From NCBI RefSeq assembly GCF_003569045.1, contig NZ_BFCB01000002.1, positions 558,001-622,000 of the forward strand: a DNA stretch of 64,000 nucleotides, in the 5' to 3' direction. The DNA is from Aggregatilinea lenta (GTDB taxonomy: Bacteria; Chloroflexota; Anaerolineae; Aggregatilineales; Aggregatilineaceae). The position numbers and the translations under genes were made by a program. This document shows, in pieces, positions 62,807 to 64,000 of the stretch. Under the pieces are notes generated by a model that ran no database searches, was not told the origin of the DNA, and saw only the letters and a list, made by a program, of their open reading frames with translations. Each line of letters begins with the position of its first letter. Position 1 is the stretch's first letter.

Positions 62807-62840
62807 TCGGCGCCCGAACAGACTGCACGTTAACCGTGTC

Positions 62841-62874
62841 GCCGGGGTCTGCCACACACAGCCCCGGCTTTTTT
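62841..62874 (+). terminator. Terminator after the cytochrome c lipoprotein gene
   Basis: GCCGGGG (62841-62847) pairs with CCCCGGC (62862-62868), followed by TTTTTT, 35 bases after the stop. Confidence 0.85.
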
Positions 62875-63038
62875 ACGCCTACGGGCCACTCGCGCGCCGC
62901 CCTCCTGTGAAACGTTCCAATTGGCAAAACGCACGCCGCCTGCTATGCTAAACACGCATTTTCCGACCCCTGGAACCGTTTCCTAATGCCGCGCGCGCGG
63001 CACCTCAGGGGCCGCCTGTATTCACAGGAGAGCTTAAC

Positions 63039-64000
63039 ATGATCAAACCCGTAGCGACGGTAGATGTCTCGCCGAATCTACCCCCGAGTCTTGAGCGTCT
63101 CCGCGAGCTAGCCTATAACCTGCACTGGTCCTGGGATCACGAAGCGATGGCCTTGCTCCGCCGCCTGGACCGTGACCTGTGGGAAGAGACCGAACATAAC
63201 CCTGTGTGGCAGCTTGGCCTGATCGGCCAGGAGGCCCTTGAAGCCGCCGCCCACGACGAAGCGTTCATGGCCCACCTCGACCGGGTATGCAGCCGCTTCG
63301 ACGCCTACATGAGCAATGAAGCTCGGACGTGGTACCGCCGCCAGTATGGTGAGTTCGACCAGCCATACATCGCCTACTTCTCGATGGAATATGGCCTGAC
63401 CGAGTGCCTGCGCAACTATTCCGGCGGACTGGGCGTGCTCTCCGGCGACCATCTGAAAAGCGCCTCGGACCTGGGCCTGCCGCTGGTCGGCATCGGCCTG
63501 CTGTACGAAGAGGGCTACTTTCACCAGTACCTCAACGCGGACGGTTACCAGCAGCAGTCATATCCGATCAACGACTACTCGAACCTGCCGGTGCAGCAGG
63601 TCCACAACGCCGACGGCACGCCGCTGATCGTGGAAGTGCCGATCGCCGAGGTCATGGCGAAAGTCTGCGTGTGGAAGGTCCAGGTCGGGCGCGTGCCGCT
63701 TTACCTGCTGGACACCAACCATACCGACAACCCCGACGACGTCCGCGACCTGACCGACCGGCTGTACGGCGGCGACAAGCGCACCCGCATCCGCCAGGAG
63801 ATCCTGCTCGGCATCGGCGGGATGCGCCTGCTCGAAGCGCTGAACATCCGCCCGATGGTCTGCCACATGAACGAGGGCCACAGCGCCTTTCTCGCGCTGG
63901 AACGCGTGCGCGTCATGATGCAGGAAAACCCCGGTCTGGACTTCTGGGAAGCAGCGGACATCTGCGCGGCGGGCAACCTGTTCACCACGCATACGCCCGT
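63039..64000 (+). CDS. Alpha-glucan (glycogen) phosphorylase, 3' truncated by window edge
   Basis: The first 320 codons of a gene running off the window, from ATG at 63039 with AGGAG ten bases upstream. It begins with the DUF3417-like N-terminal region (LRELAYNLHWSWDHEAMALLRRLD), then YFSMEYGLTECLRNYSGGLGVLSGDHLKSASDLGLPLVGIGLLY and FTTHTPV, the alpha-glucan phosphorylase type of Thermotoga/Mycobacterium GlgP. It would release glucose-1-phosphate from glycogen with pyridoxal phosphate; the PLP lysine is beyond the window. Could be co-utilised with the debranching-like enzyme at 2798. Confidence 0.93.
   Translation, partial: MIKPVATVDVSPNLPPSLERLRELAYNLHWSWDHEAMALLRRLDRDLWEETEHNPVWQLGLIGQEALEAAAHDEAFMAHLDRVCSRFDAYMSNEARTWYRRQYGEFDQPYIAYFSMEYGLTECLRNYSGGLGVLSGDHLKSASDLGLPLVGIGLLYEEGYFHQYLNADGYQQQSYPINDYSNLPVQQVHNADGTPLIVEVPIAEVMAKVCVWKVQVGRVPLYLLDTNHTDNPDDVRDLTDRLYGGDKRTRIRQEILLGIGGMRLLEALNIRPMVCHMNEGHSAFLALERVRVMMQENPGLDFWEAADICAAGNLFTTHTP

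Overview
This window is high-GC bacterial chromosome from an unknown organism. The best fit is a Chloroflexota bacterium, possibly Anaerolineae-like. This is inferred from gene content: an mreBCD-mrdA-minCDE-rodA wall/division cluster, many secreted or lipoproteins with Thr/Pro-rich tails, TolB-like repeat proteins, frequent GTG/TTG starts, and abundant palindromic intergenic repeats. I see no phage, transposase, rRNA or CRISPR array. One tRNA is present, tRNA-Gln(CTG).

Layout. 1-9100: a partial DinB protein, OsmC, an L,D-transpeptidase, a six-hairpin glycosidase, an SDR, an aldehyde dehydrogenase with a structured 5' leader and TTG start, tRNA-Gln, and a secreted protein. 9400-15200: a polytopic membrane protein, a divergent HisRS-like protein, DegV, and a HEAT/membrane protein. 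15300-18800: gltX and glnS. 18900-21450: a possible defence cluster with a Dam-type methylase, an AT-rich tandem-TIR protein, a small unknown protein and a PD-(D/E)XK nuclease-like protein. 21450-30700: the minus-strand morphogenesis block, transcribed mreB, mreC, mreD, mrdA, minC, minD, minE, rodA. 31100-37300: phosphohexomutase, VOC protein, a SnoaL-like gene between 76-bp direct repeats, a SUMF1-domain protein, an MFS transporter and a cupin. 37300-45000: two tandem paralogous secreted gluzincins, two paralogous lipoproteins, an esterase and two small envelope proteins. 45200-52000: a Clp ATPase whose first ATPase domain looks dead, a PD40 protein, a response regulator, tilS and a UPF0316 protein. 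52100-60000: a signalling region with a kinase lacking the usual H-box histidine, a PPC-like membrane protein, a NERD membrane protein, and two divergent single-domain response regulators, one overlapping a canonical histidine kinase. 60100-64000: a GT-C type membrane protein, a cytochrome c lipoprotein on a helical stalk, and the start of an alpha-glucan phosphorylase.

How the genes work together. The central block would build and position the elongation and division machineries: MreBCD/PBP2/RodA for side-wall synthesis and MinCDE for septum placement. The L,D-transpeptidase could cross-link the same wall. gltX, glnS and tRNA-Gln indicate direct Gln-tRNA charging. The most unusual items are the tandem-TIR/nuclease/Dam neighbourhood, the HisRS-like paralogue, the Clp ATPase with a degenerate first motor, the histidine-less kinase and the leader RNA of the aldehyde dehydrogenase gene. 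All functions are read from sequence motifs only; no database search was run.
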